A stretch of DNA of 64,000 nt, taken from the NCBI GenBank assembly GCA_018401705.1, contig JAGYKL010000001.1:212473-276472 (forward strand). The letters run 5' to 3'. How positions within the stretch are numbered: the stretch's first letter is position 1; each line of letters opens with the position of its first letter. Below, piece by piece: positions 46,571 to 54,798 of this stretch. Below the pieces are notes generated by a model. The model searched no databases, was not told the DNA's origin, and saw only the letters and a program-made list of their open reading frames with translations. Both the position numbers and the translations under genes were made by a program. This DNA comes from Bacteroidia bacterium (GTDB lineage Bacteria > Bacteroidota > Bacteroidia > M30B66).

Positions 46571-46601
46571 TTGTTTTTCAATTTATATGTTTGTACATTT
46601 G
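46571..46601 (+). promoter_or_regulatory. Promoter of the pirin-YceI operon
   Basis: TTG (46571-46573), a 20-base spacer, TACATTTG (46594-46601), both full matches. A second -7-like TATGTTTG (46586-46593) abuts it. The pirin ATG is 20 bases downstream. Confidence 0.62.
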
Positions 46602-46621
46602 CTGTACATACATACAATATC

Positions 46622-47488
46622 ATGAAACGTAAAGATTTTCTTAAAAAGGGCCTTGGAACAATCGCAGCGGCAGCTGTTGTTAAAGGACTTCAGGCTGAGT
46701 CTATAACACATGATGTGATGAATGAACAAGCAGGATTTAATCATTTACCTCCAATAAAACCAGAAAACATGGGAAACTCAATAATTCACAGAGCTCAAAC
46801 TCGTGGGCATGCAAACCATGGTTGGCTCGATTCACACCATACATTCAGCTTCTCTCAATATTATAATCCAGAGCGTATGTCTTTTGGAGTCTTAAGAGTG
46901 CTAAACGATGACACTATCGATGGGGGCACCGGCTTCGGAACTCATCCTCATAATAACATGGAAATTATTTCCATCCCGCTTAGCGGAGACCTTGAACACA
47001 AAGATTCAATGGGTACCATTCAAGTGATTAAACAAAACGACATTCAAGTTATGAGTGCTGGAAGCGGAATCACACACTCAGAATACAATCATAACAAAGA
47101 CAAGAAAACCAACTTCCTACAAATTTGGGTAATCCCCAATAAAAACAATGTTAAGCCTCGTTATGATCAACTTTCATTTGAACCAAAAGACAGAAAGAAC
47201 AAGCTGGTACAAATTTTATCGCCTTCGGCGGATGATGAAGGTGTTTGGATACATCAAAACGCTTGGTTTCACAGAGGTTCATTAGAATCAGGATTCAAAA
47301 CCAAATACTCATTAAAAGATAAAAATAACGGCGTTTATGTCTTTGTCATCGAAGGAGAAGTAAACGTAAATGGAGAAAGCCTTTCCAGGCGCGATGGAAT
47401 GGGACTTTGGGATACTTCTCAGATCGAACTTATTGCTAAAGAAAATGCAGATGTACTTCTTCTTGAAGTACCAATGAATAATCAATAA
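46622..47488 (+). CDS. Pirin family cupin with possible export signal
   Basis: 288 residues from the ATG at 46622, placed after the promoter. The N-terminal cupin half has the pirin signature: ANHGWLDSHHTFSFSQYYNPER, then FGTHPHNNMEIISIPLSG and GSGITHSEYN, which carry the His/Glu metal ligands. The C-terminal half is the weaker second cupin. The first ~22 residues (KRKDFLKKGLGTIAAAAVV) resemble a Tat-type leader with KR in place of RR. Some pirins degrade quercetin-like flavonoids; others bind iron and act as regulators. It precedes YceI by 23 bases. Confidence 0.9.
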   Translation: MKRKDFLKKGLGTIAAAAVVKGLQAESITHDVMNEQAGFNHLPPIKPENMGNSIIHRAQTRGHANHGWLDSHHTFSFSQYYNPERMSFGVLRVLNDDTIDGGTGFGTHPHNNMEIISIPLSGDLEHKDSMGTIQVIKQNDIQVMSAGSGITHSEYNHNKDKKTNFLQIWVIPNKNNVKPRYDQLSFEPKDRKNKLVQILSPSADDEGVWIHQNAWFHRGSLESGFKTKYSLKDKNNGVYVFVIEGEVNVNGESLSRRDGMGLWDTSQIELIAKENADVLLLEVPMNNQ

Positions 47489-47511
47489 CCCTTAAATAAA
47501 CACTTTAAAAT

Positions 47512-48060
47512 ATGAGCACAACAGCAGAAACAACTACAAAATGGGCAATTGACCCAGCACATTCAGAAATTCAATTCAAGGTGAAGCACCTTATGATTAC
47601 AACCGTAACAGGAACCTTCACTGACATTAACGCAAACGTTGAAACTGAAGGAAGTGACTTTAGTAAAGCCAATGTTTCATTTGAAGCTAAAGCAGACTCA
47701 ATTACAACAAATAATGAGCAAAGAGATGCTCATCTTAAGTCTGATGACTTTTTTAGCGTAGAAAAATATCCTTACATAAGCTTTAAAGATGGTAAATTAA
47801 TTCCTGGAAAAGCTGAAAATGAGTTTATTCTTAAAGGGAATCTTACTATTAAAGATGTAAGCAAAGAGGTTGAACTTTCTGCAGAATTAGGAGGGATTCA
47901 AAAAGACCCTTGGGGAAATGAGAAAGCAGGATTTTCACTAAACGGCAAAATAAACCGAAAAGATTTTGGATTAACCTGGAACACAATTACCGAAAGTGGA
48001 GGAATGCTTGTTAGCGAGGAAATTCGCGTACTGGCAGAAATACAATTGACTAGAGTTTAA
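47512..48060 (+). CDS. YceI family lipocalin-like protein
   Basis: 182 residues without a signal peptide. The YceI barrel signature is present: WAIDPAHSEIQFKVKHLMITTVTGTF at the start, then RDAHLKSDDFFSVEKYPYISF, and GFSLNGKINRKDFGLTWN near the end. This fold binds polyisoprenoid-type lipids. Cytosolic forms such as this are common in Flavobacteriia. It is 23 bases after the pirin gene and ends at a strong terminator, so the two form one operon. A link to quinone or oxidative metabolism is suggested by the pairing but is inference. Confidence 0.93.
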   Translation: MSTTAETTTKWAIDPAHSEIQFKVKHLMITTVTGTFTDINANVETEGSDFSKANVSFEAKADSITTNNEQRDAHLKSDDFFSVEKYPYISFKDGKLIPGKAENEFILKGNLTIKDVSKEVELSAELGGIQKDPWGNEKAGFSLNGKINRKDFGLTWNTITESGGMLVSEEIRVLAEIQLTRV

Positions 48061-48077
48061 TTTGTTTTTTGTTTGAT

Positions 48078-48114
48078 AAGGGCCGGTTTTCAAAGAAAAT
48101 CGGCCCTTTTTTTT
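48078..48114 (+). terminator. Rho-independent terminator of the pirin-YceI operon
   Basis: A 14-bp stem (AAGGGCCGGTTTTC / GAAAATCGGCCCTT, one G-T pair) around AAA, followed by a run of T bases. Confidence 0.9.
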
Positions 48115-48141
48115 ATTCGGATTTACATTTTATTTTGCCGT

Positions 48142-48837
48142 ATGATTAATACCATTGCCATCAACGATTGGCTAATTCATGCGAAATTAGTGTTTAAAGA
48201 TTCGGGCTTGCAGGCTGATGCAGTTGCCATGTCGGCATACATGAAAAACAAATTTGCATTTTATGGCCTCAAAAAGCCCTTGCGGGCGGAATTGACCAAG
48301 CAAATTTTTGTTAAAAAAGGCATTCCCGGAAAAGATGTTTTTAGAGAAATTGTCGAAACGCTATGGGATGAACCATATAGAGAATTGCATTACCTGGCAT
48401 TGGAAATACTATTTCGCAATAAAAAACACTTCCTCCCCGATGATGTATACCTTTTTGAAGAAATGATGAGAAGCAATTCTTGGTGGGATTCAATAGATTA
48501 TATAAGTCCTACATTAACATTTCATCTCTTCAAAGCTTATCCTGAACTTAAAGTACCTTCTCTTTTAAAATGGAATGATGACAGCAATTTTTGGTTGCGA
48601 CGCGCTAGCATTATTGCACAATTGAAAGAGAAAAAGGAAACAGATACTAGCTTACAGTTCAAACTCATCGATAATCTAGTCAATGAAAAAGAATTTTTCA
48701 TTAGAAAAGCCATAGGATGGAGCTTACGAGAATTAGCTAAAAGCTATCCTGAAGAAGTGCTAAACTACGTCAACACTAACGAATTAAGCACTTTAAGCAA
48801 AAAAGAAGCCCTCAAACATTTCCAAGATGTTAAGTAA
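48142..48837 (+). CDS. DNA alkylation repair protein, AlkD-like HEAT-repeat
   Basis: 231 residues from the ATG at 48142; a longer frame would begin inside the terminator. It is all helical. HEAT-like features match the AlkD family: AMSAYMKNKFAFYGLKKPLR, then ELHYLALEILFR, SNSWWDSIDYISP (WWD signature), LRRASIIAQL and IRKAIGWSLRELAK. AlkD-like glycosylases remove bulky or charged alkylated bases without base flipping. Length and motifs are typical. The sequence TTATTTTG lies 4 bases before the ATG, echoing the porin and pyrE. Confidence 0.9.
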   Translation: MINTIAINDWLIHAKLVFKDSGLQADAVAMSAYMKNKFAFYGLKKPLRAELTKQIFVKKGIPGKDVFREIVETLWDEPYRELHYLALEILFRNKKHFLPDDVYLFEEMMRSNSWWDSIDYISPTLTFHLFKAYPELKVPSLLKWNDDSNFWLRRASIIAQLKEKKETDTSLQFKLIDNLVNEKEFFIRKAIGWSLRELAKSYPEEVLNYVNTNELSTLSKKEALKHFQDVK

Positions 48838-48874
48838 AAAATATCTATTGGTGAATTCTATTCAATTAGGTAGT

Positions 48875-48903
48875 TTGATTTTAAGTTAGTTTGGATAGTT
48901 TTG
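48875..48903 (+). promoter_or_regulatory. Promoter of the 511-residue envelope protein gene
   Basis: TTG (48875-48877), an 18-base spacer, TAGTTTTG (48896-48903), both full matches. The ATG at 48922 is 18 bases downstream. Confidence 0.62.
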
Positions 48904-48921
48904 TATCCGCTCTAAGTATTC

Positions 48922-50457
48922 ATGAGAAGACTATTACTTGCATTAATTTTGTTTTTGCCAATGTGGGCCGCAGCTCAGGTTGTTGCTCCACGCGACACTA
49001 TAAAACCCAGAAGGGACAGCATACGTGTAGACACCACCGAATATTGGAATGACTCCCTCTTTAATCTACCAAGACAAAAAGTATTACGAGACGGTGCTGT
49101 AATAAAGCCACCAAAAAAAGCAAAACCAATACGAAGATTCAGAGTTAGATACAGCGATAGAATTCAATATTCGGTTTTATTTGACTGGCCTTTAACCACA
49201 CAAGCCGGAGTTCCAACAACACTAGCACTTCAAAAACAACTAACCATTTGGGAAGATTCACTGCTTCCGGTAAGGTGGCGCGGAGATACAACCAGAAGCG
49301 AAAGAACCTGGTCGGCAATTTATAGATTTGCTAAAATTTGGTTGCTGGATGCTCCTATAGAATCAGTCTTGATGGCGGCAGAACAGGATTTCTTCGGCTC
49401 AATGGCACGAACCAGGGAATTCGAGCTGAATGGGACATCTTATGCTTTTAAAGCGCCCTACCCAATCCCTTTTTGGAAACCCCAAGGAACAATAACTTTC
49501 AATAGGCCATTTGTAGAAACAGAAGCCTCAAGGCAAGAATTAGCACAAATATCAGGAGCTGTTCTAGATGCTGGCAATATCGCTTCAGAGCAATTATCGC
49601 TTCGATGGATGCAACGAAAATCATTATTCTATCGAGAAGCTCTTCACCTTCTGAGAATTCAAATGGCGGGTATTGCATGTGTTTTCTCAGCAACAAACAC
49701 TCCACAAGCTGGCACAACGGCTGTTGAAGACTGGCTATATTATACGAACAGACAATTTGGCCACATTAGTAATTATAAATACGATGCTACTAGATTGCGT
49801 CGTGATTATGCTCTTGCCACTTTTACTAACCCTAACCTCTACACTTCTCTTTACAGTGTTTTTTATTCTTACATGATTCAGGGTAAAGATTCAATGCCAA
49901 CACCAGCAATCAAGTTTGGATATGGCAACTATGTTCTGCCTTGGGTAAGATTTAGCTTTAGCCCCTTCGGTCCAGAATGGGTTCCTTCAATTACTGTTAC
50001 TCATCACAGACAAATGATTCAGTTATATGGCCGTATTGGAACAGACTACTTTTCAGAATCATATGGTGGAGGCCTTAGACTTTTCAATATCTACAGAAAT
50101 ACCAAAGTAAACTTGAATGCTCATGCAACTGTGTTTAAACAAAGGTACTTTTACAACGGTTGGGTTTCTCAAGAGATTAATCCCATTTCATGGGGAGGAG
50201 CTGCGGCTTTAAGCGGTAATATTAAACTCACCAAGTCTTGGGTTCATCCAATGTCGCTCGCTTTTGAGTTAGGCTACAAAACCAGAGGCTACATGGAAGG
50301 TGAGGTATGGGAAGCCAGTCCAATCATAAGAGCAGGATTAAGCTTCGCACTTGACAGGGACTACGAAGAAGATGACACTGTTCCATCTTATTTTGTTCCT
50401 GAAAAGAAAACGAAGAGTAAAAGCAAGAAAAAATCCAAAAAGAGAAGAAGAAGGTAA
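48922..50457 (+). CDS. Unknown envelope barrel-like protein with Lys/Arg tail
   Basis: 511 residues. A signal peptide ends AAAQ (about 19). A basic linker is followed by a helical middle region (about 130-290). The last ~200 residues form antiparallel aromatic strands (WVRFSFSPFGPEWVPSITVT, AFELGYKTRGYMEGEVW, IIRAGLSFALDRDY), which look like an outer-membrane barrel. The chain then ends in a long disordered tail rich in lysine, serine and arginine (KSKSKKKSKKRRRR). I do not recognise the family. Its stop overlaps the next gene's start by one base, so the two are translationally coupled. Confidence 0.7.
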   Translation: MRRLLLALILFLPMWAAAQVVAPRDTIKPRRDSIRVDTTEYWNDSLFNLPRQKVLRDGAVIKPPKKAKPIRRFRVRYSDRIQYSVLFDWPLTTQAGVPTTLALQKQLTIWEDSLLPVRWRGDTTRSERTWSAIYRFAKIWLLDAPIESVLMAAEQDFFGSMARTREFELNGTSYAFKAPYPIPFWKPQGTITFNRPFVETEASRQELAQISGAVLDAGNIASEQLSLRWMQRKSLFYREALHLLRIQMAGIACVFSATNTPQAGTTAVEDWLYYTNRQFGHISNYKYDATRLRRDYALATFTNPNLYTSLYSVFYSYMIQGKDSMPTPAIKFGYGNYVLPWVRFSFSPFGPEWVPSITVTHHRQMIQLYGRIGTDYFSESYGGGLRLFNIYRNTKVNLNAHATVFKQRYFYNGWVSQEINPISWGGAAALSGNIKLTKSWVHPMSLAFELGYKTRGYMEGEVWEASPIIRAGLSFALDRDYEEDDTVPSYFVPEKKTKSKSKKKSKKRRRR

Positions 50458-51311
50458 TGATCGTAACTATGAATCATATTAAACGTCATTTCTTAAATAA
50501 GTCAGGCAGATTAATTATCCTCCTGTTTTTGGGTATTTTCTTTTCTAATTGCAAAAAAGAGAATCTAGACTTATTAGAATACCCCTCTTATTCTTTTAAT
50601 ATTAAAGAGTTAGAGTTAAGGGTAGCAGATTTAAATGCAAATAGAGTCTTTTGGAACGAAACAATGGGCTTTCCATTAGTTGATCAAACGAGCGGTTCAT
50701 TTACAGTTCAAATTGGAGAATCGAGGTTGAAATTCATACCTAAAAACACCACGAATCCTCCCATTTATCATTTCTCAATAAGTATCCCTCAAAATCAGGT
50801 AGAAAACGCATTAGATTGGCTTAAGAATGATGGAAATAAATACCCTGATGGTCCAACTCAGCCAATTACCATTATTAAGGATGAATTAAGTGGAGCTGAA
50901 ATAATCAGTAAACCATTATATAACGCTAATTCAGTATTTTTTGCCGATGCCGCAGGCAATGTTATTGAACTTATTGCCAGAAATAATATTGACAATGCAG
51001 TTGAAGGAAACTTTTCAATGCAACAATTTCTAAAAATCTCTGAAGTTTCAGTTGTTACCAAGCAAGTGAGACAATGCGAAGAAATGTTAGATGAAGAGTT
51101 TGGAGCAAAGGCTTTTCCTAGAACAACATCAGGTTACAAGCCAGTTGGAGGAGCAGAAGGAGTGCTTTTACTAGTTATTCCTGGGAGACCTTGGATTCCT
51201 ACAGAGAGTAATCTTGCCACAGAATATGAAACAATTATTACTGTTCAAGATTCTGAAGAAAAAGAGTTCATGCTTCCAGGCTCCCTCGTAACTGTGAAAA
51301 CAGAACTCTGA
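50457..51311 (+). CDS. VOC-fold (glyoxalase-like) lipoprotein
   Basis: 284 residues; an ATG 12 bases later is an alternative start. The lipobox (FFSNC, followed by KKE) predicts a lipoprotein. Two VOC-type half-modules follow (about 45-175 and 190-284). The first shows ELRVADLNANRVFWNETMGF, PIYHFSISI and SVFFADAAGNVIELIARN; the second starts LKISEVSVVTKQVRQCEEM. The canonical first metal ligand His is absent from the first strand. VOC proteins are mostly cytosolic enzymes, so a surface lipoprotein form is unusual. It is coupled to the preceding barrel-like protein by a 1-base overlap. Confidence 0.78.
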   Translation: MIVTMNHIKRHFLNKSGRLIILLFLGIFFSNCKKENLDLLEYPSYSFNIKELELRVADLNANRVFWNETMGFPLVDQTSGSFTVQIGESRLKFIPKNTTNPPIYHFSISIPQNQVENALDWLKNDGNKYPDGPTQPITIIKDELSGAEIISKPLYNANSVFFADAAGNVIELIARNNIDNAVEGNFSMQQFLKISEVSVVTKQVRQCEEMLDEEFGAKAFPRTTSGYKPVGGAEGVLLLVIPGRPWIPTESNLATEYETIITVQDSEEKEFMLPGSLVTVKTEL

Positions 51312-51358
51312 TTTAGTCTCCTGTAATCCAATTTTACTAGAATTACAGAGCCCTTACA

Positions 51359-53149
51359 TTGCTAGGATATAAAGATTTGAGTTTAAAGAACCCACTTAGG
51401 TCGTTTATCAAATTGTTTAGAAAATTTCATGTTTTTCTAAGCACCATGGCTATCGTTGCCGTGCTCTACGACCTAGGATACCCACATGCTGATAATCAAG
51501 ATTTTTGGCTGAATATTATTTACGGTCTTACTCTTAGTGCTGCAATTTTATCGGCTTTGCTTAGGTACTCAAAACAAGCTGAAAGGCCTCCATTTAAAGC
51601 AATGCTGTTCGACCTCTTTAGCGTGGTTCTTTTCATTATTGTTTTGGGAGACTTCATTCATCTCTTCAAAATTCCCTTTGTAACAGATTTCTTTCAAGGC
51701 GAAGGTTGGCGGATTTTCGCCATGTTTCTCGTTTTTGTGAGGGAAGTAGCTGCTCAAAAGATAGATTTTAAAAGAACTGTTTTAAATCCTGCACAACTCT
51801 TTATTGTTAGTTTCATTACTATCATTCTACTCGGTGCCTTGGTTCTTTCTTTGCCAAAAGCAACCTATAACGGATTAAGCTTTGTGGATGCTCTTTTCAC
51901 TAGCACTAGTGCTGTATGTGTTACCGGTCTCATCGTTGTAGATACTGGCACTTATTTCACCCATTTTGGTCAACTTGCCTTGCTGGTATTAATTCAACTT
52001 GGAGGACTTGGTATCATGACTTTTGCCAGTTACTTCAGCTATTTTTTCCAAGGAGGAGCTTCTTATGAAAACCAGTTGGCTTTGAGCGATATGACCAACT
52101 CAGATAAGTTAGGAGAAGTTTTTCATACCTTAAAACGTATCTTATTCATAACCTTTATCATTGAGTCTTTAGGCGCTTTCGCAATTTATAATTCAATTAA
52201 TCCACTCACTATGGATTTGGTGGGCGACAGGATTTTCTTTTCCATCTTCCACTCTGTATCAGGGTTTTGCAATGCCGGATTCTCTACATTAGAAAACAGC
52301 ATGTACGAACCTGCATTTAGATTCAATTACCCCATGCATTTGATTCTGGCTGGCTTGTATATGATTGGCGGTCTCGGATTTCCTATTGTGTTTAATCTGT
52401 TTACTTACATTAAACACCTGTTATTCAAATGGTTTAACCGAATTTACACAGGCAGTAGAGGTTTTTCAAGAGCTTGGGTGATTAACCTCAACACCCGAAT
52501 AGTTATAATCACAACTTCTGTCTTAACGGTTGTTAGTACTGCATTGATGTACTTTCTCGAATACAATAACACATTAGCCGAACATAGTCAGGTAGGAAAA
52601 CTTATTGTTGCTTTTTTTAACGCCACAACAACCAGAACAGCGGGTTTTAATTCAATAGATATGTCTCAAATGCATTTGTCTACCATCATGATTTTTATTC
52701 TAATGATGTGGATAGGAGCATCTCCGGCATCCACCGGAGGTGGTATTAAAACAAGCACAATAGCAATCGCATCTTTGAATTTTATATCCCTTGCCAAAGG
52801 CAAGGATAGAATTGAAATTTACCGAAGAGAAATTGCCGATATTTCTGTGAGAAGGGCATTTGCAATTATTTCTCTATCTCTCATGATTATTGGAATTGCC
52901 ATCTGCATTCTGGTGAGCCTTGAACCCAACATGCAACTGAAGGAAGTAGCTTTTGAATGTTTCTCTGCTTACAGCACTGTTGGTTTAAGTCTGGGAATTA
53001 CTGCCAAATTTGGCACTTTGAGTAAATTGGTCTTAATCGTTGTTATGTTTATAGGAAGAGTTAGTATGCTTTCAATTCTAATTGCTGTAATGAAAAACGT
53101 GAGATATAAAAACTACCGCTACCCTACCGAAACAATTCTCATCAACTAA
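51359..53149 (+). CDS. TrkH/KtrB family potassium transporter
   Basis: 596 residues, beginning with TTG (an in-frame stop lies 7 codons upstream; an internal ATG at 51446 would be shorter). It has four M1-P-M2 repeats, each with a filter loop: TSAVCVTGLIVV, SGFCNAGFSTL, TTTRTAGFNSID and AYSTVGLSLG. An extra N-terminal ~150 residues holds four or five additional hydrophobic helices, as in other Bacteroidota TrkH proteins. It forms the membrane pore for K+ uptake. The regulator gene follows 8 bases on. Confidence 0.93.
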   Translation: MLGYKDLSLKNPLRSFIKLFRKFHVFLSTMAIVAVLYDLGYPHADNQDFWLNIIYGLTLSAAILSALLRYSKQAERPPFKAMLFDLFSVVLFIIVLGDFIHLFKIPFVTDFFQGEGWRIFAMFLVFVREVAAQKIDFKRTVLNPAQLFIVSFITIILLGALVLSLPKATYNGLSFVDALFTSTSAVCVTGLIVVDTGTYFTHFGQLALLVLIQLGGLGIMTFASYFSYFFQGGASYENQLALSDMTNSDKLGEVFHTLKRILFITFIIESLGAFAIYNSINPLTMDLVGDRIFFSIFHSVSGFCNAGFSTLENSMYEPAFRFNYPMHLILAGLYMIGGLGFPIVFNLFTYIKHLLFKWFNRIYTGSRGFSRAWVINLNTRIVIITTSVLTVVSTALMYFLEYNNTLAEHSQVGKLIVAFFNATTTRTAGFNSIDMSQMHLSTIMIFILMMWIGASPASTGGGIKTSTIAIASLNFISLAKGKDRIEIYRREIADISVRRAFAIISLSLMIIGIAICILVSLEPNMQLKEVAFECFSAYSTVGLSLGITAKFGTLSKLVLIVVMFIGRVSMLSILIAVMKNVRYKNYRYPTETILIN

Positions 53150-53157
53150 AATATGCT

Positions 53158-53841
53158 ATGAAATACATTATTGTTGGACTTGGAAATTTTGGAGCTTCAC
53201 TGGCTCAAAAGCTTACCGAACAAGGAAACGAAGTAATTGGTGTTGATAATAACATGGGTAAAGTTGATGCCTTTAAGTCTAAGATTTCACACACAATCTG
53301 TTTAGACTCGACCGATCAGCACACCGTTTCGGGACTTCCTTTGCAAGATACAGATATTGTAATTGTAGCAATTGGTGAGGATCAGGGTGCAAATATCATG
53401 ACCACTGCTGTTCTTAAGAATTTGAAAGCTAAAAGACTTATTAGCAGGGCAATAAATCCGCTTCACGAAACAATTTTGCAGGCAATGGGCGTTGATGAGA
53501 TTGTGCATCCCGAAGAAGAAACAGCCGAGCGTTGGGCTAAGAAGCTGTGTATGAAAGGAGTAGTTGATTCATTTGAGCTCAGTGATGAATTTAGCATCGT
53601 GGAAGTTGCTGTTCCACAGTCATTCATAGGCAAAACTATCGAAGAAGTTTCTATACGCCAACGATTTAACTTGCTAGTACTCACTACTATAGAAGTAAAA
53701 GAAGGCAAAAGCATTTTAGGCGTTAGAAGAAAGATTCAGAAAGTTCAAAAGGTTGCTACGCCAGATACAGTATTACTACAAGATCATTTGATGGTGGTTT
53801 ATGGCAGTAACCGCGACATTCGTAAACTTATTGATGCCTAG
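53158..53841 (+). CDS. TrkA/KtrA family K+ channel regulator (RCK)
   Basis: 227 residues. RCK-N Rossmann domain: YIIVGLGNFGASLA (residues 3-16) with Asp30 (GVDNN) at the end of strand 2, the nucleotide-binding site. The RCK-C domain begins near residue 140 (FSIVEVAVPQSFIGKTIEEV). A single N plus C module is the KtrA form rather than the doubled TrkA. It gates the TrkH-like pore encoded just before it in response to nucleotides. Its stop overlaps the convergent esterase stop by four bases. Confidence 0.94.
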   Translation: MKYIIVGLGNFGASLAQKLTEQGNEVIGVDNNMGKVDAFKSKISHTICLDSTDQHTVSGLPLQDTDIVIVAIGEDQGANIMTTAVLKNLKAKRLISRAINPLHETILQAMGVDEIVHPEEETAERWAKKLCMKGVVDSFELSDEFSIVEVAVPQSFIGKTIEEVSIRQRFNLLVLTTIEVKEGKSILGVRRKIQKVQKVATPDTVLLQDHLMVVYGSNRDIRKLIDA

Positions 53842-54720
53842 TTTGCCTGAAGAATATATTTAAAAACCTCTGGTAATCTAGCATTCCAGGAAGCTTCATT
53901 ATGGGCTGCGCCTTCAAATTTGAGAGTTGTCCACTTGTTTTCATCGAAGCCTGAAAGACGCATTATTTCATCAATCTTAAGCTGATAAGGCTCATAAAGT
54001 GAATCCAGTGTTTCGGTTCCATAATCGTAATAAATGCGGTTTCTGCCTTCGGCAGGAAGGTTTTTTCTGAGCCAGGAAGCAAAATTATCGAACATCTTTT
54101 TATCGTGAACTCTCGTTAAAATTGGCCAATGTATCGATACACAACCAGCCGATCCAAACACATCTGGATACTTGCAAATAGCATAAAGTGAGATTAATCC
54201 TCCCATGCTGGAACCCGCAATGGTAGTTGCATTTGCCGATGGGTTTGTCTTGTATTTCTTATCAATAAATGGCTTAAGTTCTTCAACTAAAAACGATAAA
54301 TACCTATCTGAAAAGGGAATTCCTCCGTATTCCTTCACAATGTTGGCGGCAGTTGAATCACTTAATGAAACAAAAGCAGGCATGGGAGCATACTCCTGAT
54401 ATCGTTTTGGTGTATTCCAAATCCCAACAAGTATTGTTGGTTCAACTTGTTGGAAGCCATTAACTGAGCTAAACCTTATCAGCTTGCCAAGCTATCCCGC
54501 CGTAGGCGAGAGATGTATCACTTAAATTCTGCCCATCGTGCATGTAAAGCACCTTGTAAGGCGCTTTTCCAGGGTAGCCTTCTGGCAAATAAACATCTAC
54601 CCTTCGGGATTGAATAAACTCAGAAGAAAAATCCTCAATTACCTCTAACTTCATCTTGAAATTTTGTGACCATCCTGCGAAAGCAGAAAACATAAGGACC
54701 AAAAACAGAATTCTCTTCAT
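53838..54720 (-). pseudogene. Esterase-like alpha/beta hydrolase (Fes/IroE type), one frameshift
   Basis: The N-terminal frame (54720 down to 54469) has a signal peptide ending WSQ, then VDVYLPEGYPGKAPYKVLYMHDGQNL. The C-terminal frame (from about 54465 to 53838) has VGIWNTPKRYQEYAP, the nucleophile motif GSSMGGL and the catalytic histidine region AAHNEASWNAR. A single one-base surplus near 54466 (GTTTAG, making a stop after ADKV) separates them. With it removed the protein is a complete ~290-residue secreted esterase of the D-ester/enterochelin type. It is convergent with the KtrA-like gene. It may be a genuine recent frameshift or an assembly error. Confidence 0.82.
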
Positions 54721-54738
54721 GGTAATATTCTGAATAGT

Positions 54739-54746
54739 CAAATTTA
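54739..54746 (-). promoter_or_regulatory. -7 box of the esterase-like gene
   Basis: TAAATTTG on the minus strand, full match, 18 bases before the ATG at 54720. No clear -33 element. It suggests transcription separate from the glucanase operon. Confidence 0.4.
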
Positions 54747-54798
54747 ATCAATCACAGAAAGCTTGCGTGTTAAGTCGGCAAAGATTCTAACATTCACA

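Noticed and set aside
51317-51350. Hairpin CTGTAAT...ATTACAG before trkH
   Set aside because: Seven base pairs with a ~15-base loop and no T run; too weak to call a terminator or riboswitch.
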